A program made the position numbers and the translations under genes. From Bradyrhizobium mercantei (lineage in GTDB: Bacteria > Pseudomonadota > Alphaproteobacteria > Rhizobiales > Xanthobacteraceae), in contig NZ_MKFI01000003.1 of the NCBI RefSeq assembly GCF_001982635.1, positions 62,001-126,000 of the forward strand: a stretch of 64,000 nucleotides of DNA, in the 5' to 3' direction. The notes under the pieces were generated by a model. The model did not search any database. It was not told where the DNA came from and was given only the letters and a program-made list of their open reading frames with translations. Below are positions 44,735 through 52,986 of the stretch, one piece after another (the stretch's first letter is position 1; every line of letters starts with the position of its first letter).

Positions 44735-45631
44735 GTGATGCGCAGACTGCGCCCAGCCCCGCTGTGCCGCTCCTGGCTGTTTCTCGAAGGCGCCAACGAG
44801 GAGGTCCTGCGCCACGCGGCCGGCAGCGGCGCCGACGTGCTGATCCACGAGCTCGAGGACTTCACCCCGCCGCCGCTACGGCCGAAGGCGCGAGCACTGG
44901 CGGCCGATCTCTACGCATCCTGGCGCGCCCAGGGCGTGGTGGTTGCGGTTCGCGTCAATCCGCTCGACCAGGACGGCATGGACGATCTCGCCGCCGTGAT
45001 GCGGGGGCGGCCGGATATCGTCGCGCTGCCCAAGGTCGCCGAGCCGCACCACGTCGTCGGGCTCGACGAGGCGGTGACCCGGTTCGAGCGCGATTGTGGC
45101 GTCGCCGAGGGCTCGACGGCGCTGCTGCCGAATATCGAGTTCGCACGCGGCCTGGTGCAGACCGGCGCGATCGCCCTGGCGAGCCGGCGTACCATCGGTT
45201 GCCTGATGGCCTCGGAGGATCTCGCCGCTGACCTTGGCGCCGAGCGCGGCAGCGACGGTCTCGAGCTCGCTTACGCGCGCCAGCGCTTCATCGTCGAATG
45301 CCGTGCCGCCGGCGTCGTCGCGGTCGATTGTCCGTACACCTGGAGCGACGCTGAGGGCGTCGAGCGCGATACGATCTGGGCGCGGCGGCTCGGCTACACC
45401 GCCAAGAGCCTGGTCGATCCCGCGCATGCCGCCATCGTCAACCGCGTCCTCACCCCGAGCGAGGATGAGTTGCGCCAGGCGGGCAGGATCGTCGCGGCGT
45501 TCGAGGCGGCGCGGGCGCAAGGCGCGGGCCGCGTCGAACTCGACGGCTCGCTGCTCGAAGTCCCGACCTATTCCAACGCAAAGCGCCTGATCGCGCGCGG
45601 CGAGGCGCTGCGCGCGATCAATCGCGACTGA
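44735..45631 (+). CDS. HpcH/HpaI aldolase / CitE-like CoA-ester lyase
   Basis: A protein of 298 residues from a GTG (with an ATG three bases in). TIM-barrel lyase: RSWLFLEGANEEVLRHAAGSG, ELEDFTPP (the Asp/Glu that bind Mg), VRVNPLDQDGMDDL, then LPNIEFARG and ASEDLAADLGAERG, which carry the second metal ligands. CitE-like proteins cleave malyl-CoA, citramalyl-CoA or similar esters; without partner genes the substrate is unknown. Only 16 bp from the preceding secreted-protein gene. Confidence 0.85.
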   Translation: MMRRLRPAPLCRSWLFLEGANEEVLRHAAGSGADVLIHELEDFTPPPLRPKARALAADLYASWRAQGVVVAVRVNPLDQDGMDDLAAVMRGRPDIVALPKVAEPHHVVGLDEAVTRFERDCGVAEGSTALLPNIEFARGLVQTGAIALASRRTIGCLMASEDLAADLGAERGSDGLELAYARQRFIVECRAAGVVAVDCPYTWSDAEGVERDTIWARRLGYTAKSLVDPAHAAIVNRVLTPSEDELRQAGRIVAAFEAARAQGAGRVELDGSLLEVPTYSNAKRLIARGEALRAINRD

Positions 45632-45645
45632 CCCGAGGCGATGCC

Positions 45646-46860
45646 TCAGGACGCTGGCTGTTTCTCCGAGAAGTGTATGCGTGAGCGGGCGAACTTCTTG
45701 ACGCCCATCGGCTTGCCGAACAGGTAGCCCTGGACCTGGTCGAAATCCATCTCGTGCGCGGCGAGGAAGTCCGCGCGCGTCTCGACCCCTTGCGCTATGA
45801 CCTGCGCGCCGGCGTCGTGGGCAAGCTCGACGACGCGCCGGCACACCGTCTGCTTCAGGCGCTGATCCGCGCAGCCGGTGACGTATTGATGGTCGACCTT
45901 GAGCTGGACGAACGGGAAGTTCGGCAGTCCCAGCAAGGACGGCCAGTTGGCGCCGACATTGTCGATCGAGATGCCGATATTGTGCAGGCGAACGCGCCTG
46001 GCGACATCGATCGCGAGATCCAGATTGTCGATGACCTCGGTGCTGTCGATCTCGATCAGCAGGCCGGCGAATGCCGCGTGATCCGGCATCCGGTAGCAGA
46101 GCTCACGCACCGCATCATCGTCGGCGAGGAACGAGATCGGCAGGTTGATCGAGAGATCGACCGGCCCGATCTGCTCGAGGAGGTAGCGCCAGTCGTCGAT
46201 CGCGCGCGCGATGACGAATTCGGACAGCGCATGAAAATGCGGATCGCTTTCGTCAGGGATGAAATAGGCCGGCGGCACCACGCCCCAGGCCGGATGGCGC
46301 ATCCGGATCAGCGCCTCGGCGCCGCTCGGGACCAGCGTGCGGAGATGAATTTTCTGCTGGTACCACAGTTCCAGCCAGCCGGCCTTCAGCGCTTCGGGCA
46401 CGTCCACCGCCGGGCTCGGCGCGGGCTCGAGCGGCATCAACGACGCGAGACTGTCACGAAGGGATCCGGCGCTGAACGGCGTCGACAGCGCCGGCAGCAT
46501 GGCGATGCCGTACTCGTCCCCGATCTGGCGGACCGCCTTGACGATGATCGAGTCGGGTTGCCCGATGACCAGGACCTTGCCGGCGTAGTCCTTTCTCACC
46601 AAAGTCTCGAGAATTTTACTGACTTCGATGCCATCCACGGACACGCCGAGCACCAGAAGATCGGGCCGTTCCGTATCCAAAACGGTGTCGAGTTCCAACG
46701 CCTGGCTGCATTCACTGGTGATGAAGCCGAGGTCTTCCAGCGCCTCTGCGAGGAAGGTCCGCAAGTGTTTTTTGCTGTCCGCAATGCATGCGCGTGGGGT
46801 CAGCTTGCGATGTCCGAACCATCCGGCTCGTGTCTGTGCGATGTGACTGATGTGATTCAT
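45646..46860 (-). CDS. Receiver-EAL protein with degenerate receiver and altered EAL metal site
   Basis: A protein of 404 residues. Residues 20-140 have the fold pattern of a response-regulator receiver (ACIADSKKHLRTFLAEALEDLG, PDLLVLGVSVDG, KVLVIGQ), but the phosphoacceptor Asp is replaced by Gly72 and the KP motif is TP. Residues 165-390 are an EAL domain, with E182 (EAL), N239, E270, D300, K321 and E360 conserved. The second Asp of the DDFG motif is Asn301 (SIDNVGANW). Reduced or lost c-di-GMP hydrolysis is therefore likely. The gene is monocistronic; a cluster of GANTC sites lies upstream. Confidence 0.85.
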   Translation of the reverse strand: MNHISHIAQTRAGWFGHRKLTPRACIADSKKHLRTFLAEALEDLGFITSECSQALELDTVLDTERPDLLVLGVSVDGIEVSKILETLVRKDYAGKVLVIGQPDSIIVKAVRQIGDEYGIAMLPALSTPFSAGSLRDSLASLMPLEPAPSPAVDVPEALKAGWLELWYQQKIHLRTLVPSGAEALIRMRHPAWGVVPPAYFIPDESDPHFHALSEFVIARAIDDWRYLLEQIGPVDLSINLPISFLADDDAVRELCYRMPDHAAFAGLLIEIDSTEVIDNLDLAIDVARRVRLHNIGISIDNVGANWPSLLGLPNFPFVQLKVDHQYVTGCADQRLKQTVCRRVVELAHDAGAQVIAQGVETRADFLAAHEMDFDQVQGYLFGKPMGVKKFARSRIHFSEKQPAS

Positions 46861-47223
46861 GCCCCGCCTTGTCCGTAATTACCCCGGCTTGACTCGTACA
46901 TCCTAGAGCCGCGGCAATCATGGAAATTTCTGGTTCATACATTGATTGGCTCGCTAACCTTAAAGGATTCAATTCGAATCAAATGATGCCGGAATCGCTG
47001 CGTCTCGCCGCGGTTACACGCGCAACAAATGCGTCATCTGACGTTCATGAGCGCGATTGCGCGTGACTTCGGACGTACTCAGAAACACAGCGCGCGTGTG
47101 TCATCGAGAGACGGTGTTAATGACTGTGTTATCGCATCGATGCCGACGCGGAACTGCATCATTGTCGGACATCGGATCGCGTCACGCAGGGTGATCCGCA
47201 GAGCAGTTACAGCGAATCACGGA
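46861..47223. other. 363-bp region without a gene; GANTC cluster
   Basis: No coding frame here has a ribosome-binding site or plausible composition. The part near 46965-47000 holds three GANTC sites (46966, 46976, 46992), the methylation target of CcrM in alphaproteobacteria; two of them form the dyad GATTC-N5-GAATC. This is in the upstream region of the EAL gene. The rest looks like decayed sequence next to the MFS remnant. Confidence 0.55.
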
Positions 47224-47553
47224 TCATCCGTTGTGTGATGCCAACGCCATCGCGCGTGACGTCGCTGTTGCCGCTCGCAACGTCTCCGGCATCAGCGCGC
47301 AGTCAAGCGCACCGCGGATTGCTGGCACCGCGAGCGCGGTCGCGAGGATCGGCCCCAGAGGTCGGCCTTGCGCCCGACCGGCACCGCGACCGCCGCCATC
47401 ACGATCTGCGCCGCGATGATGCAGACCGACATCGGCGAACTGGGGAAGGTTGTCGCCGCGCGAACACCGAGGCGCTCGCGGCAGCAAGTCCAACGCATCC
47501 CGAGTTCCCGCGCAGGTAAATTGGTGCTGCCATCGGGGATTTTGGCCGCGCAT
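47224..47553 (-). pseudogene. Remnant of an MFS transporter (frameshifted, truncated)
   Basis: Two minus-strand frames together give an MFS-like stretch. One frame reads CIIAAQIVMAAVAVPVGRKADLWGR, here given in parts: IAAQIVMAAVAVP and VGRKADLWGR, the loop after TM2 with its GRxADxWGR motif. The other frame continues ILATALAVPAIRGAL, the next helix. The shift occurs near position 47360. Start, remaining helices and a matching C-terminus are missing. In intact relatives the same segments occur in one frame (pattern I know from NRE/arsenite-like MFS proteins). Confidence 0.6.
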
Positions 47554-47621
47554 GCGTCATTTGGATGGGTTGACCCGGTGGGGGTGTCCGGCCAATTTCC
47601 GGCCCGGCTTAGGGGAGAATA

Positions 47622-48575
47622 ATGTCCATGAATTCAAGGTTGATGGCCGCTGCGATCGTGGCGGCCAGTGTTTTGTCCGCGCCCGTCGCACAGGCGGAGC
47701 AGTTCATTAACGTGCTGACCGGCGGCACCTCGGGCGTCTACTATCCGCTCGGCGTCGCGATCGGGAAAATCTACGGCGACAAGATTGCCGGCGTGAAGAC
47801 CCAGGTGCAGGCGACCAAGGCCTCGGTCGAGAACCTGGTGCTGCTGCAGCAGGGCCGCGGCGAGATCGCCTTCGCGCTCGGCGATTCGCTGAAGGCGGCG
47901 TGGGAAGGCGACACTGAGGCCGGCTTCAAGACCAAGCTCGACAAGCTGCGCACCATCGGCGCGATCTATCCGAACTACATCCAGATCGTCGCCACCGCCG
48001 AAAGCGGCATCAAGACGCTGGCCGATCTCAAGGGCAAGAGCCTGTCGGTCGGTGCGCCGAAGTCCGGCACCGAGCTCAATTCGCGCGCGATCCTCGCGGC
48101 CGCCGGCATGAGCTACAAGGATCTCGGCAAGGTCGAGTATCTGCCGTTCGCCGAATCGGTCGACCTGATGAAGAACCGGCAGCTCAACGCCACGCTGCAA
48201 TCCGCCGGCCTCGGCGTCGCCTCGCTGAAGGATCTCTCGACCTCGAGCGACATCACCGTGGTCGCCGTGCCGAAGGAGACCGTCGACAAGATCGGTCCGC
48301 CCTTCGTCGCCGTGATCATTCCGGCCAACACCTATACCGGGCAGGACAAGGACGTGCCGACGGCTGCGGTCGTGAACTACCTCGTCACCTCGAGCGCAGT
48401 GTCGGACGAACTCGCCTACCAGATGACCAAGCTGGTCTACGAATCGCTGCCGGAACTGGCCAATGCCCACGCCGCGGGCAAGGAGATCAAGCTCCAGGCC
48501 GCCGCGACCGGCAGCCCGGTGCCGCTGCATCCCGGCGCGATCCGCTATTACAAGGAAAAGGGCCTGATCAAGTAA
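47622..48575 (+). CDS. TAXI-family TRAP transporter solute-binding protein
   Basis: A protein of 317 residues. Signal peptide (RLMAAAIVAASVLSAPVAQAE), then FINVLTGGTSGVYYPLGVAIG, the hallmark of the TAXI (TRAP-associated extracytoplasmic immunogenic) family, and GKSLSVGAPKSGTELNSRAIL. It binds a carboxylate-type solute in the periplasm for the permease 171 bp downstream. Substrate unknown; family members mostly take glutamate-like or other dicarboxylates. A hairpin element separates it from the permease gene. Confidence 0.93.
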   Translation: MSMNSRLMAAAIVAASVLSAPVAQAEQFINVLTGGTSGVYYPLGVAIGKIYGDKIAGVKTQVQATKASVENLVLLQQGRGEIAFALGDSLKAAWEGDTEAGFKTKLDKLRTIGAIYPNYIQIVATAESGIKTLADLKGKSLSVGAPKSGTELNSRAILAAAGMSYKDLGKVEYLPFAESVDLMKNRQLNATLQSAGLGVASLKDLSTSSDITVVAVPKETVDKIGPPFVAVIIPANTYTGQDKDVPTAAVVNYLVTSSAVSDELAYQMTKLVYESLPELANAHAAGKEIKLQAAATGSPVPLHPGAIRYYKEKGLIK

Positions 48576-48593
48576 GGCCGTTACCTTCGAGGG

Positions 48594-48677
48594 TGTCATG
48601 GCCGGGCTTGACCCGGCCATCCATCTTTCTAAAGATTCTGATTTTCGATGGGTGCGCGGGTCAAGCCCGCGCATGAC
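48594..48677. repeat. Two-hairpin palindromic element inside the TRAP operon
   Basis: GTCATGGCCGGGCTTGACCCGGCCATCCATC on the left and GATGGGTGCGCGGGTCAAGCCCGCGCATGAC on the right each contain a strong hairpin, and their outer ends (GTCAT/ATGAC) and inner ends (CCATC/GATGG) pair too. The position is between the binding-protein and permease genes, 18 bp after the stop at 48575. Such hairpins often make the upstream gene's mRNA more abundant than the rest. Confidence 0.8.
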
Positions 48678-48746
48678 GTGCAGGGGGGCGGTCGGGGCAC
48701 TGGACGGGTGCCATCGACGTTGCGGGCACGGCGGGGGACTTATTCA

Positions 48747-50855
48747 ATGCAGCAGCAGGTTGCGGGCGAGGAGCCCATCAAGGTTGAATTCGACAATTTC
48801 GAGCATGGCTTTCCGGAGGGCTTCGGCCCGGGCGCGTGGGGGCATCTGGCCTACGCCATCGGTCTCGCCTTTGCGGTGTTCCAGCTCTATGTCGCGGCCT
48901 TCAATTATCTGCCGAGCCAGGTGGTCCGCGGCGTCCATGTCGGCTTCCTGATCCTCCTGACCTTCGGCCTGATCGGCAATTTCACCGCCAAGACCGACTT
49001 CGGCCGCGCGGTGAGCTGGATCGTCGGCGCGAGCGGCTTCCTCTGCGGGCTCTACCAGTGGATCTTCTATGCCGATTTGATCGCCCGCGACGGCGATCCG
49101 ACCCACATGGACCTTGCGGTCGGCACGCTGCTCGCGGTCCTGATCTTCGAGGGCACGCGGCGGCTGATGGGCGCGGCGCTGCCGCTGATGTGCGGCGCCT
49201 GTCTGCTCTACTGGTTCTTCGGACAGTACCTGCCGTCGCCGTTCAACCATCGCGGCTATGACTTCGACCAGATCGTCACCCATCTCTCGTTCGGCACCGA
49301 AGGTTTCTACGGCGTGCCGATCTACGTCTCGGCGACCTACATCTTCCTGTTCATCCTGTTCGGCTCGTTCCTCGAACGCGCCGGCATGATCCAGCTGTTC
49401 ACCGACGTCTCGCTCGGCCTGTTCGGCCGCACCCGCGGCGGCCCGGCGAAAGTCGCGGTGTTCGCCTCGGGCATGATGGGCACGATCTCGGGCTCCGGTG
49501 TCGCCAACGTCGTCACCGTCGGCCAGTTCACGATTCCCCTGATGATCAAGTTCGGCTATCGCCGCGCCTTCGCCGCCGGCGTCGAGGCCACCGCCTCGAT
49601 GGGCGGGCAGATCATGCCGCCGGTGATGGGCGCGGTCGCCTTCATCATGGCGGAGACGCTCGGCGTCCCCTATTCGGAGATCGTCAAGGCCGCCGTGATT
49701 CCGGCGATCCTGTATTTCGCCTCGGCGTTCTGGATGGTGCATCTGGAGGCCGGCAAGCATGGTCTCGTCGGCATGAAGCGCTCGGAGATCCCGAGCGCCT
49801 GGAAGGCGCTGGTGGCGCGCTGGTATCTCGTCTTGCCGCTCGCGGCGCTGGTCTACATGCTGTTCGAAGGCTTCACGCCGCTCTATGCCGGCAGCATGGG
49901 GCTGGCACTGACCGTCGCGCTGATCCTCGGCGCCAGCATCGCGCTCGGCTTCTCCAACACCGTCGTGCGCTATATCTTCTGGATCGGCCTTGCGCTGGTG
50001 GTCGCGGCGGTGTCGCGCCACGGGCTCGAGATCGTTCCGGTCGCGAGCGTCGTCGTCGGGCTGATCGTGATCGCGGCGATCACGCGCGGCGGCCGCGCCA
50101 CGCTCAGAGCCTGCCGTGACTCGCTCGCCGATAGCGCCAAGTCGGCGCTGACCGTCGGCATGGCCTGCGCCATCGTCGGCACCATCATCGGCATGATGAC
50201 GCAGACCGGCGTCGGCACCATCTTCGGCAGCTGGATCATCGGGCTCGGCGCCAAGAGCCTGTTCCTGGCGCTGATCATGACCATGCTGCTGTCGATCCTG
50301 CTCGGCACCGGCATCCCGACCATCCCGACCTACATCATCACAGCGGCGCTGGCCGCACCCGCGCTCGCCAAGCTCGGCGTGCCGCTGATCGCAAGCCACA
50401 TGTTCGCGTTCTACTACGGCATCATGGCCGACCTCTCGCCGCCGGTGGCGCTCGCCGCGCTGGCGGCGGCGCCGATCGCCAAGGAAAACCCGGACAAGAT
50501 CGGCTGGGAGGCGATGCGGATCGCACTCGCGGGCTATGTCATCCCCTTCATCTTCGTCTATTCGCCGGCGCTGATGCTGCAGGCGGGCGATCCGATGCAG
50601 GCGCAGCTCGGCTTCTACGGCGCGGTGGCGCTGGCGACCTTCAAGGCGCTGGTGGCGATCGCGCTGTTCGGCATCGTCGCGATCGGATTCCTGTTCACGC
50701 GGCTGAGCTTGATCGAGATCCTGGTCGCGTTCGGGGCCGCGCTCTGCCTGCTCGGCGACTTTCCGTTCTCGGACACGGCGGGCTTCACGCTCGCCGCTGC
50801 CGTGGTGCTGTGGCAATGGCGGCAGCGGCCGCGCGATGCGGTGGCGGCGGCTTGA
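48747..50855 (+). CDS. TRAP transporter fused permease (4TM-12TM)
   Basis: A protein of 702 residues from the ATG at 48747. A small N-terminal 4-TM DctQ-like part (about 40-190) and a large 12-TM DctM-like part (from 200). Conserved parts include GSGVANVVTVGQFTIPLMIKFGY, YAAGVEATASMGGQIMPPVMGA-like (AAGVEATASMGGQIMPP) and GIMADLSPPVALAALAAAPIAKE. With TAXI it forms a Na+-driven solute importer in the inner membrane. The DUF1850 gene overlaps its stop by four bases. Confidence 0.93.
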   Translation: MQQQVAGEEPIKVEFDNFEHGFPEGFGPGAWGHLAYAIGLAFAVFQLYVAAFNYLPSQVVRGVHVGFLILLTFGLIGNFTAKTDFGRAVSWIVGASGFLCGLYQWIFYADLIARDGDPTHMDLAVGTLLAVLIFEGTRRLMGAALPLMCGACLLYWFFGQYLPSPFNHRGYDFDQIVTHLSFGTEGFYGVPIYVSATYIFLFILFGSFLERAGMIQLFTDVSLGLFGRTRGGPAKVAVFASGMMGTISGSGVANVVTVGQFTIPLMIKFGYRRAFAAGVEATASMGGQIMPPVMGAVAFIMAETLGVPYSEIVKAAVIPAILYFASAFWMVHLEAGKHGLVGMKRSEIPSAWKALVARWYLVLPLAALVYMLFEGFTPLYAGSMGLALTVALILGASIALGFSNTVVRYIFWIGLALVVAAVSRHGLEIVPVASVVVGLIVIAAITRGGRATLRACRDSLADSAKSALTVGMACAIVGTIIGMMTQTGVGTIFGSWIIGLGAKSLFLALIMTMLLSILLGTGIPTIPTYIITAALAAPALAKLGVPLIASHMFAFYYGIMADLSPPVALAALAAAPIAKENPDKIGWEAMRIALAGYVIPFIFVYSPALMLQAGDPMQAQLGFYGAVALATFKALVAIALFGIVAIGFLFTRLSLIEILVAFGAALCLLGDFPFSDTAGFTLAAAVVLWQWRQRPRDAVAAA

Positions 50856-51232
50856 GCCTCTGCCTCGCCTCCGCAGGTGTCGTGAAGGCGCTGTCGATCG
50901 CGGCCTTTACGCTGGCCTGGACGCATTCGATCGAGAAGACCGCCTGGCAGGAAGACTGGCAGGTCACGCCGGCCGGGCTCGTGCTGCAACAGGCCCGGAT
51001 CAAGGGCACCGGCGCCGGCATGGAGCCGCCGCCGGATGCGCGTCTCGTCGACGGCTGGTTTCAATGGTCGCCACAACCTCTGCCAAGGGCGGAGGTCGTG
51101 CTCGGCAATTCCGGCGCGGCGGGTGAATGGCACCTGTGTCAGGCGGGACGCTGCCAGACGCTGTCGGAGATTTTCGGCCATCCGATCGGTGCTAATGTCA
51201 CGACGATGAGTGTGTGCAAAAATCCGCAGTAA
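50852..51232 (+). CDS. DUF1850 protein of the TRAP operon
   Basis: A protein of 126 residues, starting at TTG 50852 that overlaps the permease stop (TTGA). SLCLASAGVVKALSIAAFTLAWTHSIEKTAWQEDW is the normal DUF1850 start, given here as two pieces: SLCLASAGVVKALSIAAF and TLAWTHSIEKTAWQEDW. An earlier start inside the permease gene would add an Ala/Gly stretch and is unlikely. DUF1850 proteins accompany TAXI-TRAP fused permeases; they have an N-terminal hydrophobic segment and a small periplasmic domain with two Cys (WHLCQAGRCQT). Role unknown, probably accessory to transport. Confidence 0.82.
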   Translation: MSLCLASAGVVKALSIAAFTLAWTHSIEKTAWQEDWQVTPAGLVLQQARIKGTGAGMEPPPDARLVDGWFQWSPQPLPRAEVVLGNSGAAGEWHLCQAGRCQTLSEIFGHPIGANVTTMSVCKNPQ

Positions 51233-51238
51233 GAATCC

Positions 51239-51306
51239 GTAGCCCGCATGAGCGGAGCGATATGCGGGGACACTGCCCCGGATATCGCTGCGCTCATCCG
51301 GGCTAC
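51239..51306. repeat. Palindromic intergenic element, family F
   Basis: GTAGCCCGCATGAGCGGAGCGATATGCGGGG and CCCCGGATATCGCTGCGCTCATCCGGGCTAC are near-perfect inverted copies. It is the common element found between genes in this bacterial group. This single copy lies between the DUF1850 gene and the SDR gene. Confidence 0.8.
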
Positions 51307-51332
51307 AATGACAACAACAGGGAGAACAGGCG

Positions 51333-52139
51333 ATGGATCGGCTCAAGGGCAAGGTTGCGATGGTGGTCGGGGCGGGCTCGATCGGGCCCGGCTGGGGCAA
51401 TGGCAAGGCGACCGCCGTCACCTTCGCGCGCGAGGGTGCCAGCGTGTTCTGCGTCGATCGCAACGGCGCCGCGGCCGAGGAGACGGTCAAGATCATCACC
51501 GAGGAGGGCGGCAAGGCCGCCGCGTTTACCGCCGATGTCTCGCGCGCCGCCGAAGTCGAGGCGATGGTCGCGGCCTGCCTGAAGGCCTATGGCCGCATCG
51601 ATGTGCTCGACAACAATGTCGGCATCGCCGAGGTCGGCAGCGTGGTGGAAGTCGCCGAAGCCGAGTGGGACCGCGTCTTCGCGGTCAATCTCAAGAGTGC
51701 CTATCTGTCGATGAAGCACGTCATTCCCGTCATGATCAAGCAGGGCGGCGGCTCGATCATCAACATCTCCTCGATTGCCTCGATCCGCCATGTCGGCATT
51801 TCCTATGTCAGCTACAATGCGAGCAAGGCGGCGATGAACCAGATGACGCGCTCGACCGCGGTCGAGTTCGCGTCCAAGCATGTCCGCGTCAACGCGATCC
51901 TGCCCGGGCTGATGAAGACGCCGATGGTGGCGCATTCGGCGGGGCTCGCGCAGAGCTACGCCAAGGGCGACGTCGAGGCGATGTGGCGCGCCCGCGACGC
52001 GCAGGTGCCGATGGGGCATATGGGCGACGCCTGGGACGTCGCCAATGCCGCGCTGTTCCTCGCCTCGGACGAATCGAAATATGTCACCGGCATCGAGCTC
52101 GTGGTCGACGGCGGCATCACATCCAAGTCGGGGGCCTGA
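51333..52139 (+). CDS. SDR-family oxidoreductase
   Basis: A protein of 268 residues. NAD(P)-binding GAGSIGPGWGNGKATAVTFA, a longer glycine loop than usual, which marks the FabG-like subgroup with GWG insertion. NNVGIAEVG, catalytic SSIASIRHVGISYVSYNASKAA (Ser and Y-x3-K), and C-terminal GIELVVDGGITSKSG. Substrate unknown. ATG 51333 with GGGAGAACAGGCG upstream. It is followed by a convergent membrane-protein gene. Confidence 0.88.
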   Translation: MDRLKGKVAMVVGAGSIGPGWGNGKATAVTFAREGASVFCVDRNGAAAEETVKIITEEGGKAAAFTADVSRAAEVEAMVAACLKAYGRIDVLDNNVGIAEVGSVVEVAEAEWDRVFAVNLKSAYLSMKHVIPVMIKQGGGSIINISSIASIRHVGISYVSYNASKAAMNQMTRSTAVEFASKHVRVNAILPGLMKTPMVAHSAGLAQSYAKGDVEAMWRARDAQVPMGHMGDAWDVANAALFLASDESKYVTGIELVVDGGITSKSGA

Positions 52140-52145
52140 GCAGGC

Positions 52146-52916
52146 TCATTGCGCCAGCGCCAGGATGCCGCCGGCCAGCGAATGCCAGGCGGCCGAGGTG
52201 CTGATCGGCCAGTTCAACAGCTTCACCGCGATCAGCGCCAGCCCGCCATAGATATAGACCGGGTGCGGACGGCCGCGGGTGCGCCAGTCGAACACGATCG
52301 CGACGACCAGCAGCAGATAGGCGACGAACGCCGGCGCGATCGTGACCGGGACCGGAGGCGGACCAACCGGTCCGGGTGGCGCGAGGAAGGTCAGGAACCA
52401 GCGCGCCACCGCCGCATCGAGGATCGAAATCGACGCAAGCAGCATCAGCCGCTTGTGGGCGTCGCGATCGCGCAGGTAGATGATCGCAAGCGCGAAGACG
52501 ACGGCAAAGAACAGGATGCCGCTGAGCGGAACGATTGCAAACGCAAGGCCTTCATTGGCCTGTCCGATCGCTGCCGAACGCTTCATGACACTGATCGAGG
52601 CCACGATGCCCATCATCGTCATCGCGGTCGCCAGCGATATGCCGATCAATCCGACGCTGCGATGCCGCGCGATCCGCCCCGAGGCCGCAAGCCAGCTCTG
52701 CAACACGAAATAGAGCGTCCAGGCGAAGAACAGCAGCCCATGCAGATGGACCACGGGCGGCGTCGACAGCGCGCCTTTCGCCATCGGCAGCCAATAAGTC
52801 GGCGCAAAGCCGAGGAAGGCGACCGCCATGCACGACAGCGCCATATAGAAGTAGAAGAACTGCGCCTCGACTTTCGCCGAGGTGCGGGGGGAATTGCGAT
52901 CAATGAGGATTGTCAT
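52146..52916 (-). CDS. Multi-pass membrane protein, unknown family
   Basis: A protein of 256 residues with about seven membrane segments: MALSCMAVAFLGFAPTYWLP, HLHGLLFFAWTLYFVLQSWL, the next helices LIGISLATAMTMMGIVAS and others. The HLHG motif in the second helix and a His-Lys pair (DAHKRLMLLAS) in the loop before helix five recall DUF2306-like proteins, which have conserved His in helices, but I cannot name the family with confidence. No neighbour suggests a function; the antiporter gene lies upstream on the same strand, 70 bp away. Confidence 0.7.
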   Translation of the reverse strand: MTILIDRNSPRTSAKVEAQFFYFYMALSCMAVAFLGFAPTYWLPMAKGALSTPPVVHLHGLLFFAWTLYFVLQSWLAASGRIARHRSVGLIGISLATAMTMMGIVASISVMKRSAAIGQANEGLAFAIVPLSGILFFAVVFALAIIYLRDRDAHKRLMLLASISILDAAVARWFLTFLAPPGPVGPPPVPVTIAPAFVAYLLLVVAIVFDWRTRGRPHPVYIYGGLALIAVKLLNWPISTSAAWHSLAGGILALAQ

Positions 52917-52986
52917 GATGTTAGGTCTGACAAACCCGGTGATGGTTCAAACCATCTCGATCGTGGGCTATGCCCGCTGTCGTGCT

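Noticed and set aside
47029..47238. 69-codon rightward frame upstream of the MFS remnant
   Set aside because: No ribosome-binding site and no recognisable protein features; lies in a region that looks decayed.
48744..50816. Long leftward open frame opposite the TRAP permease
   Set aside because: Extremely rich in Arg, Asp, Gln and His, without hydrophobic structure; an artefact of antisense to membrane-protein codons.
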